64,000 nt of DNA from Agelas oroides (Eukaryota > Porifera > Demospongiae > Agelasida > Agelasidae), in assembly GCA_949130485.1 (NCBI GenBank), contig OX422205.1, positions 4,756,415 through 4,820,414 of the forward strand, written 5' to 3'. Position 1 is the stretch's first letter. Every line of letters begins with the position of its first letter. Below are positions 39,379 through 56,745 of the stretch, in pieces. The notes under the pieces are model-generated. The model was given only the letters and a program-made list of their open reading frames with translations. It was not told the DNA's origin and ran no database searches. A program made the position numbers and the translations under genes.

Positions 39379-39537
39379 CTGGACCTCGCCGAAATTCACT
39401 CAGCTGTTCAACATTATTATCAGCAAGGCCTAGCGGCCTCCACCCAGAAGTCATACCTCACTGGTCAAAGACGTTACTTACAGTTTTGCAGCGAGGCTAG
39501 CCGCCCACCCTTACCTAGCACGGAGGATACCCTACTA

Positions 39538-40353
39538 ATGTTTGTCAGCTATTTGGCTCAACAGGGCCTTTCTCAGGCATCTATCAAGGTTTATCTCTCG
39601 GCTGTTCGTAACCTGCATGTCTCTGCAGGTTTGCACGAAGAGTTCTCAAAGCAACTGACCCCCAGGCTCGAGCTTGTTCTTAAAGGAATAAAAAAGGAGA
39701 AGGCGAAGTCGGCTCCTCACAGCCGCTTACCAATCACGGTTGAGATCATGGGCAGCATCAAAACAGTTCTCACTCTCCACCCAACCGACTATGACAACAC
39801 TCTGCTCTGGGCCGCCTGCTGCCTGGCCTTCTTTGGTTTTCTGAGATGTGGAGAATTTACCGTTACCTCTCAGGAGGCATACGACCCGGACATGCACTTG
39901 TCGTTGGCAGACATTGCCTTGGATGACAAGAACAATCCAACAGTGATATTGTCACCACAGTCAAAAACGGACCCATTTAGGCAAGGTGTTGACCTGTATT
40001 TGGGGAAGACTGGGAAGGACATCTGTCCAGTCTGCGCGATCATACCCTACCTTGTAATAAGGGGAGCCAAACCAGGCCCCTTATTTGTGTTTGCTGACGG
40101 CTTGTACTTGACGCGGCAACGGTTCGCCTCTCTGGTTGCATCTGCCCTCCAGCGCGCTGGTATTGACGACAAACGGTACAACACGCACAGTTTCCGGATA
40201 GGGGCAGCTACTACAGCCGAGGAAGCCGGCATTTCAGACGTGCATATTAAAATGCTCGGGAGATGGAAGAGTAGCGCGTATCAACTATATGTCCGCACCC
40301 CACGGGACCGGCTTGCAAGACTCTTGGAACAAATGGTAGCCAATGGGAAGTAG
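39538..40353 (+). CDS. Tyrosine recombinase of a DIRS-like retrotransposon
   Basis: The enzyme would integrate the circular cDNA of the element by phosphotyrosine chemistry. From the first ATG the product is 271 residues. The frame stays open upstream to 39379 and adds the SAM-like core-binding part (GLAASTQKSYLTGQRRYLQFC is encoded before the ATG), so the true protein is about 50 residues longer. The catalytic set is complete: Arg103 in FGFLRCGE, Lys143 in SPQSKTDP, His217 and Arg220 in NTHSFRIGAAT, Trp243 in LGRWKSSAY, and the nucleophile Tyr251 in YQLYVRTP. It is in the same frame as the RNase H remnant, separated by one TGA. The codons look undamaged, which suggests a recent insertion. 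Whether it is expressed is unknown, since the 5' half of the element is gone. Confidence 0.93.
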   Translation: MFVSYLAQQGLSQASIKVYLSAVRNLHVSAGLHEEFSKQLTPRLELVLKGIKKEKAKSAPHSRLPITVEIMGSIKTVLTLHPTDYDNTLLWAACCLAFFGFLRCGEFTVTSQEAYDPDMHLSLADIALDDKNNPTVILSPQSKTDPFRQGVDLYLGKTGKDICPVCAIIPYLVIRGAKPGPLFVFADGLYLTRQRFASLVASALQRAGIDDKRYNTHSFRIGAATTAEEAGISDVHIKMLGRWKSSAYQLYVRTPRDRLARLLEQMVANGK

Positions 40354-40400
40354 GCAGTGTTATTTATCTTTGTTATATAAGTTCAGTGTTCAGTTATTAC

Positions 40401-40482
40401 TGCTTGGAGGAAAAGGTCTCACCTTTTCTATGGCATCTCATTTTGAGGGGCCCCCTGGCCTCAAAAATAACCCCTCCAAGCA
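40401..40482. repeat. Nested hairpin in the 3' part of the DIRS-like element
   Basis: TGCTTGGAGG (40401-40410) pairs perfectly with CCTCCAAGCA (40473-40482). Inside it, ATTTTGAGG pairs with CCTCAAAA around GGCCCCCTGG. It lies 47 bases after the recombinase stop, where DIRS-like elements keep their complementary or split terminal repeats. Its role, as a template for circle formation or a transcription end, is inferred. Confidence 0.7.
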
Positions 40483-40782
40483 TTTAATATAACTTAATTA
40501 CAGAAATTAAATGTGCATATTGCAGGTATAACTATATTGTGCTGTGTATTTTGTTTATACTACCGGGGCTAAAGATTACCAGTCCGTTGATTGTGTGTGC
40601 ATTAACATAAACTTACAAGATAAGTAGTAATTAACAGGCTTTGATTAATTAAGAGATTTGGGACCCTGTACACCCACCAAAACCAAAACCACTTTCTTTC
40701 GAGTCAGTGGTGTGCAAATTACTGTCAACATGAACAACATTAAAACTAGAATATCCAAGAACATACAAGAAGAAACCTGTCG

Positions 40783-40880
40783 GCAGAAATCCAAACTGAA
40801 GTCCAGAAATCCACTGTGAAATCCAGAAATCCACTCTGAAATCCGAAATCCACGTGAAATCCAGTGGATTTCGAAATCTC
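40783..40880. repeat. Short degenerate repeat of GAAATCCAC/GAAATCCAG
   Basis: Seven or so imperfect copies of GAAATCCA followed by C or G occur in about 100 bases. They end in an inverted pair around CCAGTGGATTTCG. It is not part of any gene I can support. Confidence 0.6.
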
Positions 40881-40897
40881 GTACGCCGAGGCGCGCC

Positions 40898-40982
40898 GTG
40901 GCGGACCCCTCGGGCCGAGCTGAATATCTCGAAGCAACTCTAGGCCTAGTCAAACGTCTGGAGATCAGTAAGGAACTGATAC
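40898..40982 (+). other. Weak candidate coding exon with a good donor
   Basis: An open frame reads ADPSGRAEYLEATLGLVKRL and then EISKELIR. It ends at CTGATAC followed by GTGAGT, a strong donor. The composition is gene-like and amphipathic. I found no matching upstream start or downstream exon and recognise no family, so this may be chance or the relic of a gene broken by transposons. Confidence 0.2.
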
Positions 40983-41103
40983 GTGAGTGTGTAACTGTGC
41001 CTGGTTGTTGTTGCTGCATGCCACTGCTGCATAATCATTTGATGGACTCGTGCAGTTATGTACGCAAAATACATTACTAGCCGTGCATTTGCACCCCCCT
41101 TAC

Positions 41104-41123
41104 CCCCCCCTAAATCCGCCACT
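41104..41123 (-). repeat. Possible hAT-type terminal inverted repeat
   Basis: Read on the minus strand this starts CAGTGGCGGATTTAGGGG, the typical end of hAT transposons. The partner end was not found with confidence. About 50 bases just to its right (41127-41180, TTCAAAGTTCC to GTGCCGCCAG) recur in diverged form at 44281-44330. Confidence 0.4.
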
Positions 41124-41293
41124 GGATTTTTTCAAAGTTCCCCCCAGCCACATGAAAGTGCCGCCAGACCACTACAAAGGGCCGCAGGCCACATCAAAGG
41201 GACACGCCCCCCTTGTTGATTCCTGTTGCTGCCATGGGAAAGTGTAAACAAGCCAATGAATTTCAATCGCGCCATTATGGTCACCCTCATTAA

Positions 41294-41630
41294 TTATTCA
41301 TGGCCCGATTCGCGATTCAAGGTTGTCCTACTAAGCTGTTGGTTCATTGTTGTTCGCAGGTATGTTTTTACTCTCCGCAGAGCTTTCCAGTTACTATACC
41401 CACGGAAAACGAACGCTGAGTCAACGTTTCCAACGCTTTTCATCTTTCCTGTCTTCATCGCCATAACGCACGTGTGGCAAAATGCCAGTTCACGAGACTC
41501 ATGAATCAAACGCCACTTCTCGAACCACTGGTACTGAAACGAGCGATTCACAACTTTAGTTTTTCCAAACTGACGCTTGGAAACTTGAAATGCATCGGTT
41601 GGTTCGGCCGTTCGTCAACCTCAGGAAGGG
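41294..41630 (-). pseudogene. hAT transposase N-terminal fragment (TTF-type zinc finger)
   Basis: The minus-strand frame reads KRQFGKTKVVNRSFQYQWFE, then LAFCHTCVMAMKTGK, then AFVFRGYSNWKAL. The F-x-x-x-W-F, CxxC and GYSNWK pattern is the TTF-type zinc finger found at the N-terminus of many hAT transposases and ZMYM1-like proteins, where it binds DNA. Only this domain is present. The frame is closed by TGA upstream (about 41631), and downstream it passes into sequence without transposase similarity after a possible donor (CGGAGA then GTAAAA). No dimerisation or RNase H-like catalytic domain is visible in the window, so this is a remnant. Confidence 0.7.
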
Positions 41631-41699
41631 ATGGCAGAGATGGCGACGCCATAGCAGATTATCGCACGTTACTTGCATTTAATTAAAAAACGCCTAAAA

Positions 41700-41727
41700 A
41701 AGTGGTCCGGCTATGGCCGGACCGCTT
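41700..41727. repeat. GC-rich hairpin
   Basis: AAGTGGTCCGGC and GCCGGACCGCTT form a 12-bp stem with one G-T type mismatch and a TATG loop. It sits in otherwise AT-rich DNA and is probably a MITE end or remnant. Confidence 0.6.
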
Positions 41728-41730
41728 CCT

Positions 41731-42120
41731 ACGGCCCTGATTGTTACCTTTGTATCATGAATGGGAGAACAGTTAACACTGGGAATCATATCAATATTCT
41801 ATATTCTACCTATGAACACAGACATGAGATTTCACTTATCTTTATCATGGGGGAACAGTTAACCCTGGGAAACATATATCACTGATGTTAATGTTGCCAA
41901 GTATGGCAGTGATATCTGTTTTGGGAAGCAGATATCACTAGGGATATGTGTTCGGGGGCACACATTCCCTGGGGGAACAAAATTAATATCACTGTAACAC
42001 TGGCTAACAGAGGTTGTCCGCTTTTCGGTCCGTTATTAGAGGTTTTACTGTATTGCCATTCGTGCTATGGGCTGGAAAGGGTTAACCTGTATCCTCAATC
42101 AGGGTCATAACATCTTGAAA
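41731..42120. other. Intergenic DNA, nothing recognised
   Basis: AT-rich unique-looking sequence. Short phrases such as GGGGGAACA-x-TTAA and ATATCACTG recur a few times, but I see no gene, RNA or complete transposon. Confidence 0.5.
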
Positions 42121-42350
42121 GTGTAGTATAACAAATCAAAATTTGATCTGTCACTTTCTTAACCTTACCTATATGTAGGTACAAAAACAAGGAAAAGGTT
42201 ATCCATGTTATGATTAGCCAAACCTACTTAACCCAACCTACTTCCTCATCAGTAGCTATCAATTGCAATAGTTAGTGAGTTACATATTACAAAAAACAGT
42301 GTTTGTGTCCTAGCAAGCACAATGCAAGCCAACTTTGGAATAGCTGACCT
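42121..42350 (+). repeat. Degenerate copy A of the crystallin 5' segment
   Basis: Ordered landmarks match the upstream region and start of the crystallin gene: CTGTCACTTTCTTAAC, then AAGGTTATC, then CATCAG with CAATTGCAA, then TGTGTCCTAG, then AGCACAATGCAAGCCA. The ATG is at 42322. The sequence after the first 19 coding bases departs from the real exon and matches copy C (CCTGTGTG, TATGTGG). Confidence 0.7.
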
Positions 42351-42779
42351 GTGTGATATGTGGGGCCACACACTATTCTACATACTGTCATTCTATATTG
42401 TATGCTCAAGAACTGTATTATTGTCGTGAATAAGGTCGTTCAGGACTGAAATGCAGCAAGTTTATGAAGTTTGATGCACTCAATTTAGGATTGATGATTA
42501 TTCTCGAGTGGATACTCAGCTGTTAACATACTCACTCAATTTTTGGCCCAAGAAGACTATTTTTTAAAAAATTCAGACTATCATAGAGCTAATTAGGCAG
42601 CAGAATGGGCAGTATAGAAAGCACAGTAGATTGCACAGTGAAAAACACAGCTGGTAGAATTGGGTAGTACATGCATAATACCAGTAAAAACATGAGATCT
42701 CAAGTCGCTATAACTATAGCCTATTAATATGTCCTCATTTCCTTAGAAACTCTGATCTAGTGGGTGACCATGTATGTCT
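42351..42779. other. Intergenic DNA between repeat copies, nothing recognised
   Basis: AT-rich sequence without an open frame of note. It spaces copy A from copy B at twice the usual distance, so another, decayed unit may lie here. Confidence 0.45.
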
Positions 42780-42995
42780 AGAAATTTTAGTTTACCAAAA
42801 CACTCATTTCAACTTTCGTAATCACAGTATCTGTAAGTAAACAAGAAATGAAAAAGTTGTATATGTTGTTTTGCGGTCATGACTAAAAAATGCCAGAAGA
42901 ATAAAAGCAACCTACGTTTACAATTGCAAGCTCCGAGTTGCATAGCACAAAAAAAAACAATGTGTCCTAGCAAGCACAATACAAGCCAGCTTTAA
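42780..42995 (+). repeat. Degenerate copy B of the crystallin 5' segment, start codon lost
   Basis: It has the same landmarks (ATAAAAGCAACC, CAATTGCAAG, TGTGTCCTAG, CAAGCACAAT). The start codon position reads ATA at about 42979. The copy is interrupted at TTAA 42992-42995 by the element described next and continues after 44527. Confidence 0.65.
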
Positions 42996-44527
42996 GGTGG
43001 CACGGTCGTCACTCGGCGGAGGTTAACGAAAACATAAACCTGGGTTACAGTCAGGACCAGGGTTACTCCTAGTTCCAGGATTAGGGTTTGCTTTAGGGCA
43101 ATCTTGCTTTGCCTAATTTTAAAAAGGGTTTTAGTAGCTCATTAATATATTCATGAACCCCAAATTGCCACTCGATGGACGCATCTACACGCTCACTGTA
43201 GCAGTGGCGTAGGAACCGTAGCGGCCGTAGCGGCTTTGGCCGCTACACTTTTTAGGCCGCAAATTAATATTTATAACCTGCTAAATTTACTATAATAGCT
43301 AAAGCTAGCCTCGTTCCCTGGGAACGAGCCTTAGCTCAAGCAGCCTCTTCGTTGCACCAGTCTCATATGTAGTTACATGCGTACATTTCCGCTTAAAGTA
43401 CACTACAAAGCAATCAAAATCTTGGCAGTGAGATGGCTTGGTACGAGGCTAGTGCACATTTTCACAGACAAGCGACGAAAGCTGGGCGGTCTCCTGGGAA
43501 CAACGACGAAGTCAGTACGTATAATCTTACTGTTTTTCAAATATTTTACTGGACGGTTGGGAAGGTTTGAAAGCTTTATTTTGCAGTCTAAAGGTGCACA
43601 CTTCGAAAAAATTCGCAGCGAAATTATTTTACATTTTACCGCCGCGCTTCGCGCGGTACAACATGGCCTCTACACTTCAAATTTGCTTCCTACGCCTATG
43701 TGTAGGTAGCGTCCCAACCACCAATGTATCTCAAAACAATCTATGCCAGCTTTTGTTCAAAGCTACTCTCAAAGTCAGGCTAGACTCATGTTTGTCACTA
43801 CTCTTGGAATGGACAACTTTGACTGCACCAAAATGAATGCACATTTTAAAAAATTCACAGCTTGTCTACAGGAGGGGCTCATTCACGAGTGGAAGCAAGC
43901 ATTACTAGCCCCACCTCTCTCCCTTATGTCGCTAAACAACTCACGGCTCTGTTCCACACACAGCCACCGTTCAGCTCCCTTGGCTGTCAGACTGTAGCAC
44001 CAACGATAAATTGCGTATTCTAGTTAAAGCCCATCCCAGCACTTGAAGCACCTGGCCACTGTCACCAACTAGGCTAGGCACACGGCCGCGAGACCTGGGC
44101 CTACTCAACAAACACAGTCTTGGCCACTGTGGCCTTTCTGCTTCTTCTAGACGCAAGCTTGCTTTCACAAGCAGACATTACGCACTACTCACAGCTACTG
44201 ACACTACAGCACTCTACTAAACTCCTTCTTTTTTTTTATTTTATTTTTTTATTTTTATTTTTTTAAGTCGATCTAAGCTTATTTTCAAAGTTCCGACCAC
44301 CACATGAAGGGTGCCGCCAGGCCACATCTTAACTAACTTAATTATAAACTGATTATTGGATGGCAATGCCGACAGGAAACGGGGAAAATCCCCAATTTTA
44401 CGGACCGTGAACGGTTTGAGACTCTCAAAACGGACTGTGCGCTAAAATTTTAACAAGACAAAGAAGTCTATCAGCTTGGATTCCAGGTTTGTTGACCTTA
44501 AAAATCCAGGGTACTGTGCCACCTTAA
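42992..44527. mobile_element. 1.5-kb nonautonomous transposon with TTAA target duplication
   Basis: TTAA at 42992-42995 and at 44524-44527 flank an insert. The insert begins GGTGGCACGGT and ends ACTGTGCCACC, an inverted repeat of about 11 bases. The TTAA target is typical of piggyBac-like elements, although the terminal bases are not the usual CCY type, so the superfamily is uncertain. There is no transposase. Inside are a GC-rich hairpin (43227-43246), a possible hAT end CAGTGGCGTAGG at about 43202 that suggests nesting, and an A/T tract (44226-44270). ORFs inside (for example 43377-43709) show no domain. Confidence 0.6.
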
Positions 44528-44559
44528 GTTTGTCCTCGTTCAGAATTTGTATACATAAC

Positions 44560-44860
44560 CTAATTCTGAGGTTCAGAACATCTAGAAAGTTTAGAAAATA
44601 TATATCAAACTATATCTGTCAACTTTCTTAACCTCATAAAAATAAGGAAAATGTTATCTTTAATTTTTGTAACATAAATGAAGAATCCCAGTTTGAACCC
44701 AACCTACTTCCACATCAGCATCAATTTCAAAAGCTCAGAGTTACATATCACAAGAAACAGTGTGTGTGTCCTAGGAAGCACAATGCAAGACAGCTTCAAA
44801 GTAGCTGCATGGCCTGTGTGGTATGTGGTGGGATCAAGGGTCACTATAGCCTCATTTACA
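44560..44860 (+). repeat. Degenerate copy C of the crystallin 5' segment
   Basis: The ATG at 44783 lies 318 bases before the crystallin start at 45101. The landmarks AACCCAACCTACTTCC, CATCAGCATCAATT, GAGTTACATATCACAAG and TGTGTCCTAG-x-AAGCACAATG are shared with copies A and B and, in part, with the true gene. An in-frame TAG follows after a few codons (AAAGTAGCTG), so it is not a usable first exon. Confidence 0.7.
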
Positions 44861-45100
44861 TAACCTTAGAAATGAGGGTCACATCATCTAGAAAGTTTAG
44901 TTCACCAAATCAAATTACATCTGTCACTTTCTTAACATCACTACCTGTAAGTACCTAAAGGTTATCTATCTTGATTACCTTTTCCTAGTTGTGGTTATGA
45001 GTAATGAATGCCATTTTGAGGATAAAAGCAACCAACTTTGCATCAGCATCAATTGCAAGCCCTGAGTCATCCCAGGAAACTTTGTGTCCTTAGAAGCACA

Positions 45101-45934
45101 ATGCAAGCCAGCTTTGGAAGAGTCACAAGTGCAGTTGCAGTCCTCATTTGTGTACAAGTACTGGTGGATGCCTCTCCTGTGTCCAACCAGTCTACCAGTG
45201 TAGGGAGAGTGATGAGACGTGTTGCAGCTAGGTACATATGATTGTGCATTGACTTCCTGCAGAGCTTTGCTCCTTATGTGTTTTTCTCCAAAATATGCCA
45301 TTCTCATAGCACAGCACAGTAGCTATACTATACCTCACTATTTTATTCTGTAGGGACACGTGATTGTGTTGTAACACTTTATGAGAATGAAAACTTTAGA
45401 GGACGATCACTTGTTGTTCGGGAACAGAATGCTCAAATGAGTGTTGATCACTTTCAAGATATAGCTTCATCTGCAAAAGTCGATGGTAACTGTCGCTGGA
45501 TACTGTATGAGCATGGTGTTTTTGGCGGTCGGTCGTACATTGTTGACCCTGGGAGTTACCTTTCAGCCCAGTTATGGGGTGGACCAGGTAACCAGCTCAG
45601 CTCCCTGCGTGTGCTTCCACCCAGAAGAACATCAGCAATCGTCTTGTTTGAGCATTCAAACTTCAATGGCAGAATGCTTGTGTTCTATCATTCTCATTCA
45701 AATCTTGTCAATGAAGCCTTCAATGACAAACCTCTTCCCTCATTATTACTGGACCCCAAGCTTGGATTGTTTATCAAGACAGTGATTACCAGGGAAATAG
45801 CCGTACCCTCCAACCAGGACACTACTCCACTGTTCCAGGAATTGGTTGTCTTTTATCCAATTGTTCAAATCTGTCTACAGTGTGGCTTATTTGGGCTGGG
45901 TCAGACCATTAATTATGCACACACATCACCTTAA
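45101..45934 (+). CDS. Secreted beta-gamma crystallin family protein (2 exons)
   Basis: Exon 1 (45101-45231) encodes MQASFGRVTSAVAVLICVQV and a Ser/Pro/Asn stretch, a clear signal peptide, so export is expected. Exon 2 (45354-45934) carries three Greek-key motifs with the Y/F-x5-F-x-G signature: LYENENFRGRSL, LYEHGVFGGRSY and LFEHSNFNGRML. Between them DIASS and NQLSS fit the N/D-x-x-S/T-S calcium-binding motif of microbial and invertebrate members. The usual fourth motif is not recognisable; the last 45 residues diverge and the stop is TAA 45932-45934. The most obvious donor (GCTAG/GTACAT) is phase 2, but the acceptor at 45353 needs phase 1, so the junction is off by one base. A weaker donor, a missed micro-exon or a sequencing error must be involved. 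Degenerate copies of its upstream DNA lie at 42.1-44.9 kb. Confidence 0.82.
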
Positions 45935-46206
45935 TCATGCAATGTGAATTCAAAATCACTTGCGTGGTAGGCTTGCTTAGGCCAATAATCATGTTAGCCA
46001 TCGTAATCATAATCATATTGCGCAAATACTACAACAAAAAAAAAAAGAAGATTGTCAGATATCGTTGAATGTTATAGCATTACAGTAGCTTCTTCACGAA
46101 TGAAGTCAACTTGTCGTTAATACACAATACTCTGCTATGCTCGTGTAATTAAGCTCGCCTAAAGCTATAATCTAAAAACTATACAAATTGATTTAAAAAA
46201 TACAAA
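45935..46206. other. Convergent intergenic region between the crystallin and the CAP-Gly gene
   Basis: AT-rich, with an A-run near 46037. It must hold the 3' ends of both genes. No perfect AATAAA could be assigned to either with confidence. Confidence 0.4.
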
Positions 46207-54530
<8,324 letters not shown>

Positions 54531-54623
54531 TCCCGCGGGTTGCACCTCCACTTCAAAGGTACTTAGCTCAAATTAGCAACCAAAGGCTACGTGTTTGAAC
54601 GGAGCCAGAGCCCAAGTCTTGTA

Positions 54624-54712
54624 CAAGCCCCACCCTTTTTCTTGTGTCTGCATGCGTTTCCATAGTAACAGATCTGCGCATGCCTGGAGCATTGAGGTAC
54701 CGCCCCTTGATC
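54624..54712. promoter_or_regulatory. Promoter cassette copy 1, upstream of the CAP-Gly gene
   Basis: A GC/CACCC box (GCCCCACCC), an X-box-like site and TGCGCATGC (NRF1-like core) occur within 90 bases. They lie about 95-180 bases upstream of the start codon at 54530. A diverged copy lies at 55123-55217. Confidence 0.6.
54656..54669. promoter_or_regulatory. RFX X-box-like site
   Basis: GTTTCCATAGTAAC fits the RFX consensus GTNNCCATRGNAAC at all fixed positions. RFX factors drive ciliary gene expression in animals. It is 126 bases upstream of the start codon of the CAP-Gly gene. Confidence 0.6.
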
Positions 54713-54830
54713 AGTCCATAGATAATAGAAGCTCTAGTCCCCAGACTCTTAACCAAGATATTGCTCTACATGTACCTAATCAAGAGTTTATTACAGTAAT
54801 CCTTGACCAAATATTCAGAGAGTCGGTAGA

Positions 54831-54878
54831 CCATAGATAATATAACCTTACGGAACCGTAAGGTTATATTATCTATGG
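54831..54878. repeat. 48-bp near-perfect palindrome (23-bp arms)
   Basis: CCATAGATAATATAACC followed by TTACGG is mirrored exactly around a central AA. Related half sites CCATAGATAATA occur at 54715 and 55425, so this looks like two fused ends of a MITE family. Confidence 0.85.
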
Positions 54879-55122
54879 GTAGACTCCCCATGCAGGGATG
54901 GAGCGGACGCGCAACATACGCACAAGTACGCCGACAAATACGCTAAAAGCTTTTTTAAAATCCACGAGTGCAGCGAAACCGTTGAGCAGAAGATGATTCC
55001 TGGAGGCAGCAACGACGAGAAGCTGACCGACTTACACACACGTAACTGTTACATATTGCAATACCTCGCTTCCCGCAAGGCTCTCCTGCGTACATTCACC
55101 GGAGATAATATCTCTGTTTGTT

Positions 55123-55217
55123 CAAGCCCCGCCCCTCCCCCCCCCCCCCCCCCCCCCCCATATTTCCATAGTGACTACTGCGCATGCCCAGAGCATCGGG
55201 CACCACTCCTATTGATA
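55123..55217. promoter_or_regulatory. Promoter cassette copy 2 with a 23-C run
   Basis: Like copy 1 it has a GC box (GCCCCGCCC), ATTTCCATAGTGAC (X-box-like, 55162-55175, weaker) and CTGCGCATGCCC. A run of 23 C (55137-55159) lies between the GC box and the X-box-like site. It may serve the plus-strand ligase gene. Confidence 0.5.
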
Positions 55218-55235
55218 ATTTGCGACTTTAGCGGA

Positions 55236-55609
<374 letters not shown>

Positions 55610-56087
55610 AAGGGAATAAGTGAGTATGTGGAGTGAGTGTGTACATAAGATTTAGTGAGTGTGTATGTGGGAGAATGTGTGTGTATGAGTGTGTGTTTTG
55701 GGAAGAGATTGTCAGTAGCACTGGTGGCATGCCAGTTGAATGGAAGCATTGGCCTACCACACAAGCATTCATTTTTTGCGAGTCACATGACTGTTGTGTT
55801 TGTATGGAGGTTTAACATGTGTAGCATGTTCGACAAGAAGGTGGGTGCATACTATTGATTTGTATCACCATTTGAACAAATGCTTCATGCCTTTTGGTAC
55901 TTTGATTGGATATGTTTTATGCTTGTTCAGATCGTAGGTAGGTGAATGTATCCTTGACTCAACTCATGATTCATATATGGAGAGGTGCCAGCCTTCTCTC
56001 CTCCTTGATGCAGAAAGGAATTCCACGAACTAGCCTAGTTTCTGTTTCTTGAAAAATCAAGACCAGGCCCTGGTCACACTAGTCTGG

Positions 56088-56350
56088 TGTCCAGACCCCA
56101 CCCTCTCATGAGGAAAGGATCTGGTTACTAATGGGGTGTTTTCTTGGGTGTGCCAAGTCAGCATTTTTGGTTCTGAACGGATATATGACTGTATATCATA
56201 TAAGCATTGCTTGCTGACCAATAAAATAGTGCTATGTCATAAAGATGTAATCATTGGCTTGTTCAAAATTTGAGACTGCTGACTCAGCACAACCAAGAAC
56301 ATATTCAATAACCATTTTCCTTGGGAGAGGGAGAGGGGAAGTCTGAGCAC
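56088..56350. mobile_element. Foldback MITE, arms about 75 bp
   Basis: TGGTTACTAATGGGG with TTCTTGGGTGTG and AAGTCAGCA on the left is mirrored by TGCTGACTCAGCACAACC and AATAACCA on the right. Outer parts (CAGACCCCACCCTCTC against GAGAGGGAGAGGGGAAGTCT) are more diverged. Confidence 0.6.
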
Positions 56351-56745
56351 GAGCTAGGTCACACCTGCAATATTTCCTTAGTGCTGAACCACCATATTAT
56401 ATGAAGGCCACTAATAATTACATGCTGTGTGTGAGATTACATAGGTAGGTAGCTACAGAGTGTTTTACAGAGTACACAGAAAGTTTTTGCCGAGGGCCGA
56501 CTAATGGCTAATCCCTGGAAGCAAAAATTGTAGCCTTTCAAGCACAAAACACACACCGGGCTCCTGAAAAGACACCCTCAAACTTCAGAATGGAAAAAGG
56601 CTTCACACGTCAGTATTTGAGCATAATTTGATGAAGACCACTGACTCAGCACTCGATGGCCAGTGTTAATTTTCCAGATGAGTCTGGAAATGAGGCTACC
56701 TATGAGCACCATCTCTTCATCCCAACCTCCTTGTCTCTACTCCAG

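Larger units (their letters stand above)
39146..40600 (+). mobile_element. 5'-truncated DIRS-order (tyrosine recombinase) retrotransposon
   Basis: The fragment contains the last part of a reverse transcriptase/RNase H ORF, then a tyrosine recombinase ORF in the same frame, then a 3' noncoding part with a nested hairpin. RNase H followed by a tyrosine recombinase instead of a DDE integrase is the hallmark of the DIRS order (DIRS, Ngaro, PAT). The element starts directly at the satellite edge, so gag, the reverse transcriptase core and the left terminal repeat are missing. I could not fix the right end; 40600 is an estimate that includes the AT-rich tail after the hairpin. Confidence 0.85.

Noticed and set aside
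40645..41019. Minus-strand frames rich in GFLDFSLDF-type repeats
   Set aside because: They are produced by the GAAATCCAC repeat at 40783-40880.
43202..43220. hAT left end CAGTGGCGTAGGAACC pairing with 41104-41123
   Set aside because: The orientations face away from each other, so the two ends do not bound one element.
43377..43997. Overlapping open frames inside the TTAA element
   Set aside because: No recognisable transposase motif and three frames of similar length; probably chance in a nonautonomous element.
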